A stretch of 5,537 nucleotides of DNA. Source: an uncultured Actinomycetes bacterium (lineage in GTDB: Bacteria > Actinomycetota > Acidimicrobiia > Acidimicrobiales > Microtrichaceae). The stretch lies in NCBI GenBank assembly GCA_903930035.1, contig CAIYXG010000044.1:1-5537 (forward strand), given 5' to 3'. The notes under the pieces were generated by a model. That model was not told where the DNA came from. It searched no databases and saw nothing but the letters and a program-made list of their open reading frames with translations. Both the position numbers and the translations under genes were made by a program. Below are positions 1 through 5,537 of this stretch, in pieces. Numbering within the stretch: the first letter of the stretch is position 1; each line of letters starts with the position of its first letter.

Positions 1-335
1 CCGGTGTAGGTGACGTTGACCGAGTCGGTGTTGTCGCAGCTGGTGATGGTGCGGTCGAACTCGCCGTCGCCGTCGGTGTCCACCCGGCACGTGAGCGGGT
101 CGCCGGTGGGGTCGGCGACGTTCCAGATCAGCGTCTTGGTGACGGGGGCCTCGGTGCGCGGGCCCACGGCGACGAACGCCGTGATGGCCGGCGGCGCCGG
201 CACCGGCGGCAGGGTGGTGCCGGTGCCGGTGCCCGGAGCGGCGGTGCAGGCCACGGCGATGATGGCCAGGACTGCGAGGCCGCCGGCGGCGAGCCGGCAC
301 CGTCGCCGTCCTCGTGGCGCGCGCTGCAGTTCCAT
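1..335 (-). CDS. Secreted lipoprotein with PKD/Ig-like calcium-loop segment, C-terminus outside window
   Basis: The reading frame starts at ATG 335-333 on the minus strand and stays open for 111 codons to the window start, so the 3' end is missing. A strong ribosome binding site (GGGAGGG, complement of 339-345) lies 3 nt before the ATG and supports this start. The product begins with an Arg-rich n-region (residues 5-14), a hydrophobic stretch (about 15-29) and a lipobox-like IAVAC ending at Cys30, so it is probably a lipid-anchored exported protein. A Gly-Thr/Pro linker (about 34-50) follows. Residues 70-111 contain WNVADPTGDPLTC and then DTDGDGEFD (87-95 region), an Asp-rich calcium-binding-type loop. 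Cys83 and Cys100 could form a disulfide. The pattern resembles PKD/Ig-like domains of actinobacterial surface proteins; this is family resemblance by eye. It is transcribed divergently from the peptidase gene. Specific function is unknown. Confidence 0.8.
   Translation of the reverse strand, partial: MELQRAPRGRRRCRLAAGGLAVLAIIAVACTAAPGTGTGTTLPPVPAPPAITAFVAVGPRTEAPVTKTLIWNVADPTGDPLTCRVDTDGDGEFDRTITSCDNTDSVNVTYT
216..233. repeat. Three tandem GGTGCC hexamers in lipoprotein linker
   Basis: Three perfect copies of GGTGCC lie end to end. On the minus strand they encode the alternating Gly-Thr run (about residues 35-40) just after the lipidation Cys of the 1-335 gene. This is a low-complexity linker codon repeat that could change length by slippage in multiples of two codons without breaking the frame. 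Confidence 0.7.
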
Positions 336-338
336 GGA

Positions 339-345
339 CCCTCCC
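339..345 (-). promoter_or_regulatory. Ribosome binding site deciding the start at 335
   Basis: The minus strand reads GGGAGGG followed by TCC and ATG. It contains a full GGAGG (complement of 340-344) 4 nt from the start codon. It fixes the start of the partial lipoprotein gene at 335. Confidence 0.7.
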
Positions 346-443
346 GCGGCCAGTCCCCGGCCGGTGGCACCGCCGACGTCCCCCGCCGCGATGCTGCCGA
401 CGATGGTACCGACGGGGTGCCCTGCTGGCCATCGGGACGGTCG

Positions 444-473
444 TTGCGGCCGCACCGGGCCGGTCACTACCGT
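444..473 (+). promoter_or_regulatory. Weak candidate promoter for the peptidase gene
   Basis: TTGCGG (444-449) and TACCGT (468-473) are separated by 18 bp and loosely match a housekeeping -35/-10 pair of the TTGnnn / TAnnnT kind. Initiation about 7 nt after the -10 would give a leader of roughly 30 nt before ATG 511, enough for its ribosome binding site. The match is weak and rests on inspection only. The rest of 336-510 shows no convincing terminator or small gene. Confidence 0.22.
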
Positions 474-497
474 GCGGGGCGGACGGGACGTGCTGCT

Positions 498-503
498 GGG
501 GGG
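498..503 (+). promoter_or_regulatory. G-run ribosome binding site for the peptidase start at 511
   Basis: A run of six G lies 7 nt before ATG 511 and can pair with the anti-Shine-Dalgarno sequence using a G:U wobble. Together with the signal peptide that begins right after, it supports ATG 511 as the start. GTG 508, one codon upstream, is an equally spaced alternative that would add only one residue. Confidence 0.45.
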
Positions 504-510
504 TGGCGTG

Positions 511-3500
511 ATGGGGGTTCGTCGACAGGGGCTGGGCGCCGTGCTGGCGCTGTGCGTGCTCGTGGCTGCAGGGTGCGCCACCTCGCCGTCCACGCCGCCG
601 GCCACCACGGTCCCGGCGCCCGCCGACGCCCCGACCGTCCGAGAGGTCCTGACCCGTGACATCGACCAGCCGCCGCGGCTGGACTGCACCAACTGGCGGT
701 ACGGGTCGCCCGACCCCGCCAAGCTCCCGGCCGACTTCGAGTTCGACAACTACCGCTTCCTGAGCACCCGGGCCGACGTCGGCCGCAACTCGCAGCAAGA
801 GCTGTGCGGCCAGCGGGGCCCGGCGACGGACCTTGCCTTCAACCTGGACCAGGGGCGCGACGACGTCCTCATCTCGGTGCTGGACTCGGGGATCCTGTGG
901 CGGGTCCCGCGGGAGATGCAGCAGCTGGCGACGCAGGCGTTCCTGAACGCCGGCGAGCTCTCCAAGCCGCAGGGCGCCGCGACCTACGACGCCAACGGCG
1001 ACGGCGTCTTCAACATCACCGACTACGCGGGCGACCCGCGTGTGACGGACCGCAACGACAACGACCTGCTGGACCCGGAGGACCTGATCCTCGACCCGGT
1101 GTTCTCCAACGGGGTCGACAACGACCGGAACGGGTACGTCGACGACATCTCCGGCTGGGACTTCCTCTGGGGCGACAACAACCCCAACGACGACGTCGCC
1201 TACGGCCACGGGACGGGCGAGGCCAGCAACTCCGTCGCGGTCGACGGGAACCAGGACGAGGTGGGCACCTGCCCGAAGTGCCGGTTCCTGCCGGTGCGGG
1301 TGGGCGACTCGTTCATCGCCGAGGGGGGCAGGTTCGCCGCCGGCGTGCTCTACAGCCTGGACGCCGGGGCCGACGTGATCCAGGAGGCGCTGGGCGCGAT
1401 CAACAACCCGCCGCAGGCGCAGGCGGCCGTCGACCTCTCCTACGCGCGGGGGGTGCCGGTCGTGGCGTCGATGGCCGACGAGGCCTCCAAGCACCCCAAC
1501 CTGCCCGCGGCCATGAACCACACGATCCCCGTGAACTCGGTGACCGTCGAGCTGGGCCCGCTGGCCGACGTCGCCAAGCAGGTCGGTGGAGAGACCAGCT
1601 TCCTGGCCCTGAACGGCTGCACCAACTACGGCGGGATCACGTGGGTGTCGGTCCCGTCCAACAGCTGCTCGTCCGAGGCCACCGGCCTGGGTGCCGGCAT
1701 CGTCGGCCTGCTCCAGTCCGCGGCGCGGAACTTTGGCGTGGCGCCCTACCCGGACGGCCGCACCCGGGGCCCGGGCGACAACCTGCTGTCGGCCAACGAG
1801 GTCGCGCAGCTGATGCGCTCGACCGCCGACGACGTCGACTTCGCGACGCCGGGCACCGGCCCGGAGGACCGGCCCAACCGGACGGGCGACACGGCGCTGG
1901 CGAAGTACCCGACCACGCCGGGCTGGGACGCCACCTTCGGGTTCGGCCGCCTCAACTCCTACGAGCTGATCCGGGCCGTGCAGGCCAAGGAGATCCCGCC
2001 GGAGGCGGACCTGACCACCCCGGCGTGGTTCGACGTGCTGCCCACCACGGGGACCTCGCCCGTGATCGGCACGGTCGCAGCGGCGCGGTCGTCCTCCTAC
2101 TCCTACAAGGTGCAGTGGACCACCGGTCTGCAGCCGCCGGCCTACCCGGGCAAGGAGAACTGGCGGACGATCTCGTCGGGCACCGCGCAGACCGCGCCCC
2201 GTTCGGGCACCCTCGCCACGCTGGACCTGGCGTCCGTCGCAGCGGCCCTGCCCAACGGCGGCAAGGGCGCGAGCGCCACCAACGGCAGGCCGGACGAGGA
2301 CCGCTTCGCCGTCCGTGTGCGCGTGGTGGTGACCGACGCGGAGGGTCGCACCGGTGTGTCGCAGAAGCAGGTCTTCGTCCACCAGGACCCGGACCGGACC
2401 ACCTACACCAAGGTCCCTGGCGCCGGCACGGCCAGCCCGGTGTTCGCCGACCTGGACAAGGACGGCAAGGACGAGCTGGTGCTGGCCACCGACGACGGGT
2501 TCGTCCACGCCTACAACGCCGCCGGCGCCGACCTGCCCGGCTGGCCCGTCTCGACGCAGCTCGCCGAGTGGTGGCCGTCCACGTCGCCCGCCGCACGGGC
2601 CGCAGGGATCCCGCCGCTGCGTGACGGCATCGGCGTGGGCGCGCCGGTGGTCGCGGACCTCGACGGCGACGGCACGGTCGAGGTGGCCGTCGCCGACAAC
2701 GGCGGCTACGTCTCGGTCTGGCGCGCCGACGGCACGCTGCGCAGCCGCATGTCGGTGAACCCGGCGTTCTCGCGCGAGTCGGCGACCAACCGGCAGAACC
2801 GGCTCAAGCGCGGCTTCCTGTCCTCGGTCGCCGCCGGCGACCTGGACGGCGACGGCACGATGGAGCTGGTCGGTGCGGCCATGGACCGCCACGTCTACGC
2901 CTGGAAGCTCGACGGCACCCTGGTGCCCGGGTTCCCCGTGCTGCTCGTGGACCCGGTGCGCACCAAGTCGGTCGACCCGGTCACCCACCAGGTCAGCTTC
3001 ACCGGCGCGCCCCAGGACCAGCTCGACGGCGGCGAGCTCATCGTGACCCCCGCGGTCGGCGACCTGACCGGCGACGGCAAGGCCGAGATCGTGGTCGGCG
3101 CGCAGGAGCAGTACAAGGACGAGCCCGGCGCGGTCTTCCCCGGCCTGTTCATCCCGGGCCTGAGTGCCAACACGCGGGTCTACGCGGTGTGGAACGACGG
3201 CACGAACCACGCCCAGGCGTCGGACCGGTTCCCGGCCCACCCGGCCGAGCAGGCCTACCTGAACGGCTGGCCGGCGCCCCTCGCCATGGTGATCGCCGGC
3301 GTGCTGCCGACCATCGGCAACGGCGTCAACGTCCAGGCCGCGATCGGGTCGGTGGACGCCGACGACGCGCCCGAGGTGACCATCGCGTCGTCGGCCGGAC
3401 CGGTCTACGTCCTCGACGCCGACGGCACGCCGCCCTGGTACAAGCCGTTCGGCTGGCGGCTCGCGCTGGACTGGATCGGTGAGCCGTTCGGCGCGAACGC

Positions 3501-4050
3501 CAACAGCACCGACGGCGGCATCGTGGTGGCGGCGTTCGGCGGTCCCGCCATCGGCCGGCTGACCGACGACGGACGTGTGTCGGTCGCCGCACCCACGGTC
3601 GGCCTGAAGCAGGCCGCCGACCAGCTGCTGCCGGGCGACCAGGGCGGCGACACCCAGCTCATGGCGTGGTCGGGCTGGAACCACAGGCCGCTGCCCGGCT
3701 TCCCGCACCAGACGCGCGACCTGGGCTTCTTCGTGACCCCGGGCATCGTCGACGTCGACGCCGACGGGAAGAACGAGGTCGTGGCCGGCCACGGCGTGTC
3801 GCTGCTCGACGCAGTGAACGCCGACGGCGTCGACGCGCCGGGCTGGCCCAAGCTCACGGGCGGGTGGGTCGTCGGTACGCCCGGCCTGGGCGACCGCGAC
3901 GGCAACGGCCGGGCCGAGATCTCGGTGGTCCGGCGCGACGGTGTGCTGCAGGTCTGGAACCTGCCGACGGCGACGTCGCGGCTCACGGAGTGGCCCCGCT
4001 TCGGCCACGACGGCCGCAACTCGGGCGACCGGCGCACGCCGCCGCGCTGA
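511..4050 (+). CDS. S8 (subtilisin-like) peptidase lipoprotein with Ig-like domain and FG-GAP/VCBS propeller repeats
   Basis: The product is 1179 residues from ATG 511. The frame is open upstream to about position 10, but that part has no protein-like character, overlaps the opposite-strand lipoprotein gene, and would bury the signal peptide. Residues 1-22 are a lipoprotein signal (MGVRRQ, hydrophobic core, VAAGC with Cys22), followed by a Ser/Thr/Pro-rich linker to about 45. The S8 domain covers about 115-490: Asp125 in VLDSGI, His233 in GHGTG, Ser388 in CSSEATG, closing with GFGRLN (477-482). The His-to-Ser spacing of 155 is close to subtilisin's 157. The oxyanion-hole Asn is replaced by Asp323 (ASMADE), and the usual GTSMAAP is CSSEATG, so activity is uncertain. 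Residues 160-212 carry Asp-rich calcium loops. Cys254-x-x-Cys257 and the pairs Cys59/Cys99 and Cys370/Cys386 may be disulfides. Residues about 503-635 look Ig-like; about 640-1155 hold eight FG-GAP-type repeats. It probably acts outside the membrane. Substrate is unknown. Confidence 0.9.
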   Translation: MGVRRQGLGAVLALCVLVAAGCATSPSTPPATTVPAPADAPTVREVLTRDIDQPPRLDCTNWRYGSPDPAKLPADFEFDNYRFLSTRADVGRNSQQELCGQRGPATDLAFNLDQGRDDVLISVLDSGILWRVPREMQQLATQAFLNAGELSKPQGAATYDANGDGVFNITDYAGDPRVTDRNDNDLLDPEDLILDPVFSNGVDNDRNGYVDDISGWDFLWGDNNPNDDVAYGHGTGEASNSVAVDGNQDEVGTCPKCRFLPVRVGDSFIAEGGRFAAGVLYSLDAGADVIQEALGAINNPPQAQAAVDLSYARGVPVVASMADEASKHPNLPAAMNHTIPVNSVTVELGPLADVAKQVGGETSFLALNGCTNYGGITWVSVPSNSCSSEATGLGAGIVGLLQSAARNFGVAPYPDGRTRGPGDNLLSANEVAQLMRSTADDVDFATPGTGPEDRPNRTGDTALAKYPTTPGWDATFGFGRLNSYELIRAVQAKEIPPEADLTTPAWFDVLPTTGTSPVIGTVAAARSSSYSYKVQWTTGLQPPAYPGKENWRTISSGTAQTAPRSGTLATLDLASVAAALPNGGKGASATNGRPDEDRFAVRVRVVVTDAEGRTGVSQKQVFVHQDPDRTTYTKVPGAGTASPVFADLDKDGKDELVLATDDGFVHAYNAAGADLPGWPVSTQLAEWWPSTSPAARAAGIPPLRDGIGVGAPVVADLDGDGTVEVAVADNGGYVSVWRADGTLRSRMSVNPAFSRESATNRQNRLKRGFLSSVAAGDLDGDGTMELVGAAMDRHVYAWKLDGTLVPGFPVLLVDPVRTKSVDPVTHQVSFTGAPQDQLDGGELIVTPAVGDLTGDGKAEIVVGAQEQYKDEPGAVFPGLFIPGLSANTRVYAVWNDGTNHAQASDRFPAHPAEQAYLNGWPAPLAMVIAGVLPTIGNGVNVQAAIGSVDADDAPEVTIASSAGPVYVLDADGTPPWYKPFGWRLALDWIGEPFGANANSTDGGIVVAAFGGPAIGRLTDDGRVSVAAPTVGLKQAADQLLPGDQGGDTQLMAWSGWNHRPLPGFPHQTRDLGFFVTPGIVDVDADGKNEVVAGHGVSLLDAVNADGVDAPGWPKLTGGWVVGTPGLGDRDGNGRAEISVVRRDGVLQVWNLPTATSRLTEWPRFGHDGRNSGDRRTPPR
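988..1146 (+). other. Calcium-loop insertion between catalytic Asp and His of the peptidase
   Basis: Residues 160-212 of the peptidase contain three Asp/Asn-rich loops. Loop one, DANGDGVFNITD (160-171), fits the 12-residue EF-hand/dockerin loop pattern D-x-N-x-D-G-x-x-x-x-x-D. Loop two, DRNDNDLLDPED (180-191), fits the same spacing. Loop three, DNDRNGYVDD (203-212), is the common subtilase calcium loop that precedes a GWDF motif. The insertion stretches the Asp-His distance to 108 residues, against 32 in subtilisin. The first two loops start only 20 residues apart, too close for a classical EF-hand pair with full helices. Confidence 0.65.
2428..3966 (+). repeat. About eight FG-GAP/VCBS-type protein repeats (probable beta-propeller)
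   Basis: Eight related segments each have a small hydrophobic strand, an acidic loop of the form D-x-D-x-D-G-x-x-E, a hydrophobic strand and a V-x-x-W/Y strand. The acidic loops begin near residues 647, 716, 777, 851, 949, 1017, 1081 and 1128. Repeats 1-4, 7 and 8 keep most of the acidic loop. Repeat 5 (SVDADDAPE) and repeat 6 (RLTDDGR) are degraded. G-W/F-P motifs (PGWPV, PGFPV, NGWPA, PGFPH, PGWPK) recur between repeats. FG-GAP/VCBS repeats usually form calcium-bound propeller blades used for binding. Blade number is by eye. Confidence 0.75.
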
Positions 4051-4053
4051 CGC

Positions 4054-5031
4054 TCAGGCCATCACGCGGGTGGCGACCTCACCGAGCAGGGCGACCCGCT
4101 CGGGCAGGTGGCCGTTGGCCGGCGCGCTCAGGGTGAAGCCGTCGATCCCGGTGGCCTTCCACGCCGTGAGCTGCTCGCCCACGGTGTCGGCGTCGCCGCA
4201 GGCGATCATGCCGTCGACCATGGCCTGGAGCTCCTCGCCCAGGTTGTCCCAGTCCATGCCGCGGTCGGCCAGGAAGGCGTTGCGCTCGGCCTCGGCCTCG
4301 GCGGTGGTGGGGGCCACGCAGACCACGCGGTTCCACGAGAGCGTGATCTCGGCACGGTCGCGGCCCAGCCGCTCGCAGTGGCCGGCCAGCGCCTCGAGCT
4401 TCTGGGGGACCTCCTCGGGCCCGCAGGTCAGGTTCCCCAGGTCGGCGTACTGGGCGACCATCCGCAGGGTCTTCTTCTCGCCGCTGCCGCCGACCATCAC
4501 CGGGATCCGGGAGAGCGGCGCCGGCTCGTTGATGACGTCGGTGAACTCGTAGTGCTTGCCCGACAGGCTGACCCGCTCGCCGCGCAGCATGGGCAGGACG
4601 ACCTGCAGCGCCTCCTCGAGCTGCTCGAACCGGGTGGTGAACGTGCCGAAGGGGATGCCGAACGACTGGTGCTCCAGCTCGAACCAGCCCGAGCCGATGC
4701 CCAGCTGCGCCCGCCCGCCCGACACGTGGTCCAGCGTGGTGACGCTCTTGGCCAGCACCGCAGGGTTCCGGTAGGTGTTGCCGGTGACCAGCGCACCCAG
4801 GCGCACCCGCTCGGTGACCTGCGCCAGCGCGCCGAGCAGCGTGTAGGCCTCCATCATCGAGTTGTCCGGGGCCCCGAGACCGGGCAGCTGGTAGAAGTGG
4901 TCCATCACCAGCACGGTGTCGAACCCGGCGTCCTCTGCCGCCTTGGCGGAGACGGCCGTGGCCCGCCAGGCGTCGGCCCGGGTCAGTCCGGGGTAGTCGA
5001 AGTTGGGGATCTGGAAGCCGAGTCGGGTCAT
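4054..5031 (-). CDS. LLM-class (luciferase-like) F420/flavin-dependent oxidoreductase
   Basis: The product is 325 residues, a normal length for single-domain members of the bacterial luciferase-like superfamily (TIM barrel). Recognisable segments are the N-terminal LGFQIPNF (4-11), GFDTVLVMDHF (36-46), the core strand RVRLGALVTGN followed by RNPAVLAKSVTTLDHVSGGR (about 75-107), LGIGSGW (110-116), and PVMVGGSGEKKTLRMVAQYAD (177-197), which matches the cofactor-phosphate-binding region of the family. Such proteins use F420H2 or FMN to reduce or oxidise small molecules; the substrate and the choice of cofactor cannot be read here, though F420 is common in actinobacteria. The start at MTRLGFQ is where the family normally begins. 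No Shine-Dalgarno sequence precedes it, suggesting a leaderless mRNA. The gene converges on the peptidase gene and diverges from the lipocalin gene. No signal peptide is visible, so it is cytoplasmic. Confidence 0.9.
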   Translation of the reverse strand: MTRLGFQIPNFDYPGLTRADAWRATAVSAKAAEDAGFDTVLVMDHFYQLPGLGAPDNSMMEAYTLLGALAQVTERVRLGALVTGNTYRNPAVLAKSVTTLDHVSGGRAQLGIGSGWFELEHQSFGIPFGTFTTRFEQLEEALQVVLPMLRGERVSLSGKHYEFTDVINEPAPLSRIPVMVGGSGEKKTLRMVAQYADLGNLTCGPEEVPQKLEALAGHCERLGRDRAEITLSWNRVVCVAPTTAEAEAERNAFLADRGMDWDNLGEELQAMVDGMIACGDADTVGEQLTAWKATGIDGFTLSAPANGHLPERVALLGEVATRVMA

Positions 5032-5040
5032 GGGCGGTCC

Positions 5041-5066
5041 AACCGGGGAGCGGGACCCGATGTTCC
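5041..5066 (-). promoter_or_regulatory. Candidate ECF sigma-type promoter of the oxidoreductase gene
   Basis: The minus strand reads GGAAC (complement of 5062-5066), 18 bp, then GTT (complement of 5041-5043), followed by 9 nt and ATG 5031. GGAAY-N17/18-GTT is the known consensus type of SigR/SigH-family ECF sigma factors of actinobacteria. Initiation just past the GTT would place the transcript start at or next to the ATG, which fits the absence of a ribosome binding site. Confidence 0.35.
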
Positions 5067-5089
5067 GCCCGGCCGGCGGCCAGAACCAG

Positions 5090-5114
5090 GGAATGAACGG
5101 CGCTCAGGCTTGTT
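5090..5114 (+). promoter_or_regulatory. Candidate ECF sigma-type promoter of the lipocalin gene
   Basis: GGAAT (5090-5094), 17 bp, then GTT (5112-5114), followed by 9 nt and ATG 5124. This has the same architecture and the same distance to the start codon as the opposing element for the oxidoreductase gene. No ribosome binding site is visible before ATG 5124, so a leaderless transcript is likely if this promoter is real. Confidence 0.35.
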
Positions 5115-5123
5115 GCACCGGTC

Positions 5124-5537
5124 ATGCAGACGATGCGACGCAAGATCTCCGTGGCCGCAGTGGCCCTCCTCACGGTGGTGGCCACCGCCGCCTGTACCGC
5201 CATGCCGGTCACCCCGGTGACCTCCACGGTCCCTTCGGTGGACATCGAGCGCTACCTGGGTACCTGGTACGAGGTGGCGAGCGTGAAGCAGTTCTTCTCC
5301 GTCGGCCTGGTCAACACGAAGGCCATCTACTCGCCCCTGCCCAACGGCGGCGGCGTCGTGGTCAACAACTCCGGCAACTACTTCACCAACGACGGCCCGC
5401 TCTCGGAGATCTTCGGCGCCGCCGTCCCGGTGGACTCCTCCAACGCCCGGCTGAACGTCTCGTTCACCGGCTCGTACAGCACCGAGGGCCTGGGCAACTA
5501 CTGGATCGTCGACCTGGACCCCGACTACCAGTGGGCG
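5124..5537 (+). CDS. Bacterial lipocalin (Blc-like) lipoprotein, 3' end outside window
   Basis: ATG 5124 opens a frame of 138 codons that runs off the window edge. The product has a charged n-region (MRRK, 4-7), a hydrophobic core and a lipobox-like TAAC ending at Cys24, so it is probably lipid-anchored. A short Pro/Thr/Val linker follows. The lipocalin signature is clear: YLGTWYEVA (44-52, the G-x-W strand A motif), then AIYSPL and GGGVVVNN strands, RLNVSFTG (109-116), and NYWIVDLDPDYQWA (125-138), matching the conserved late strands of Blc/apolipoprotein D-type proteins. Full-length family members are about 170-180 residues, so roughly 30-40 residues are missing. Bacterial lipocalins bind fatty acids or lysophospholipids and are linked to envelope stress; that role is inferred here. 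ATG 5133, three codons downstream, is a possible alternative start. The gene diverges from the oxidoreductase gene across 92 bp. Confidence 0.88.
   Translation, partial: MQTMRRKISVAAVALLTVVATAACTAMPVTPVTSTVPSVDIERYLGTWYEVASVKQFFSVGLVNTKAIYSPLPNGGGVVVNNSGNYFTNDGPLSEIFGAAVPVDSSNARLNVSFTGSYSTEGLGNYWIVDLDPDYQWA

Noticed and set aside
403..408. TACCAT on the minus strand as a -10 box for the 1-335 gene
   Set aside because: There is no acceptable -35 sequence 16-19 bp upstream on that strand, so it is not supported as a promoter.
10..510. N-terminal extension of the peptidase frame by 167 codons
   Set aside because: It is Arg/Pro/Ala-rich with no domain character, lies antisense to a better-supported lipoprotein gene, and would place the lipoprotein signal peptide internally. 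ATG 511 with a G-run ribosome binding site is the better start.
804..2624. 606-codon open frame in the second phase inside the peptidase gene
   Set aside because: The product is almost wholly Arg, Gly, Pro and Ala, which is typical of out-of-phase reading in GC-rich DNA. The overlapping frame has clear S8 motifs.
2641..3090. Near-identical GACCTGGACGGCGACGGC stretches as DNA repeats
   Set aside because: They are explained by the conserved DLDGDG protein motif of the FG-GAP repeats under strong codon bias, not by a mobile or regulatory repeat.
5062..5086. Imperfect inverted repeat (CCGCC 5065-5069 with GGCGG 5075-5079, flanked by GTT and AAC)
   Set aside because: The stem is only 5 bp of G/C with a bulge before the outer arms, has no T-run, and sits among GC-rich sequence where such pairings arise by chance. 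It is not enough for a terminator or operator call.
4108..5220. Long plus-strand open frame opposite the oxidoreductase gene
   Set aside because: It mirrors the codon bias of the real minus-strand gene, is rich in Gly/Arg/Val without recognisable motifs, and reads through the divergent promoter region into the lipocalin gene.
5093..5537. Second plus-strand frame starting at ATG 5093, overlapping the lipocalin gene
   Set aside because: It is out of frame with the lipocalin, quickly becomes Arg/Gly/Pro-rich, and its ATG lies inside the candidate -35 element.

Overview
The window is a GC-rich stretch (roughly 70% G+C by eye, with most codons ending in G or C). It holds four protein genes, two of them cut by the window edges. 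The codon bias, the deazaflavin-type luciferase-like oxidoreductase and the short, partly leader-free gene starts suggest an actinobacterium. An Acidimicrobiia or Nocardioides-like origin is possible, but I cannot fix the genus from the sequence.

Layout: (1) positions 1-335, minus strand, is the N-terminal part of a secreted lipoprotein with a calcium-loop, PKD/Ig-like segment. (2) Positions 336-510 are the divergent intergenic region between two lipoprotein genes. (3) Positions 511-4050, plus strand, encode a 1179-residue lipoprotein: a subtilisin-family (S8) peptidase domain, an Ig-like domain and about eight FG-GAP/VCBS-type repeats likely to form a beta-propeller. (4) Positions 4054-5031, minus strand, encode a luciferase-like (LLM) flavin/F420-dependent oxidoreductase that converges on the peptidase gene with only 3 bp between the stop codons. 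(5) Positions 5032-5123 are a compact divergent promoter region. (6) From 5124 to the window end, plus strand, lies the first 138 codons of a bacterial lipocalin (Blc-like) lipoprotein.

Three of the four genes encode predicted lipoproteins, so the locus is mostly about the cell envelope. Two points deserve attention. First, the peptidase keeps the Asp/His/Ser triad at near-subtilisin spacing, but it has Asp where the oxyanion-hole Asn should be, a strongly altered motif around the Ser, and an Asp-rich calcium-loop insertion between the Asp and His. Second, the oxidoreductase and lipocalin genes both lack a Shine-Dalgarno sequence, and each is preceded by a GGAAY-N17/18-GTT element ending exactly 9 nt before its ATG. 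This back-to-back pair resembles promoters of SigR/SigH-type ECF sigma factors and suggests co-regulation of two leaderless transcripts, perhaps under oxidative or envelope stress. That last step is inference.
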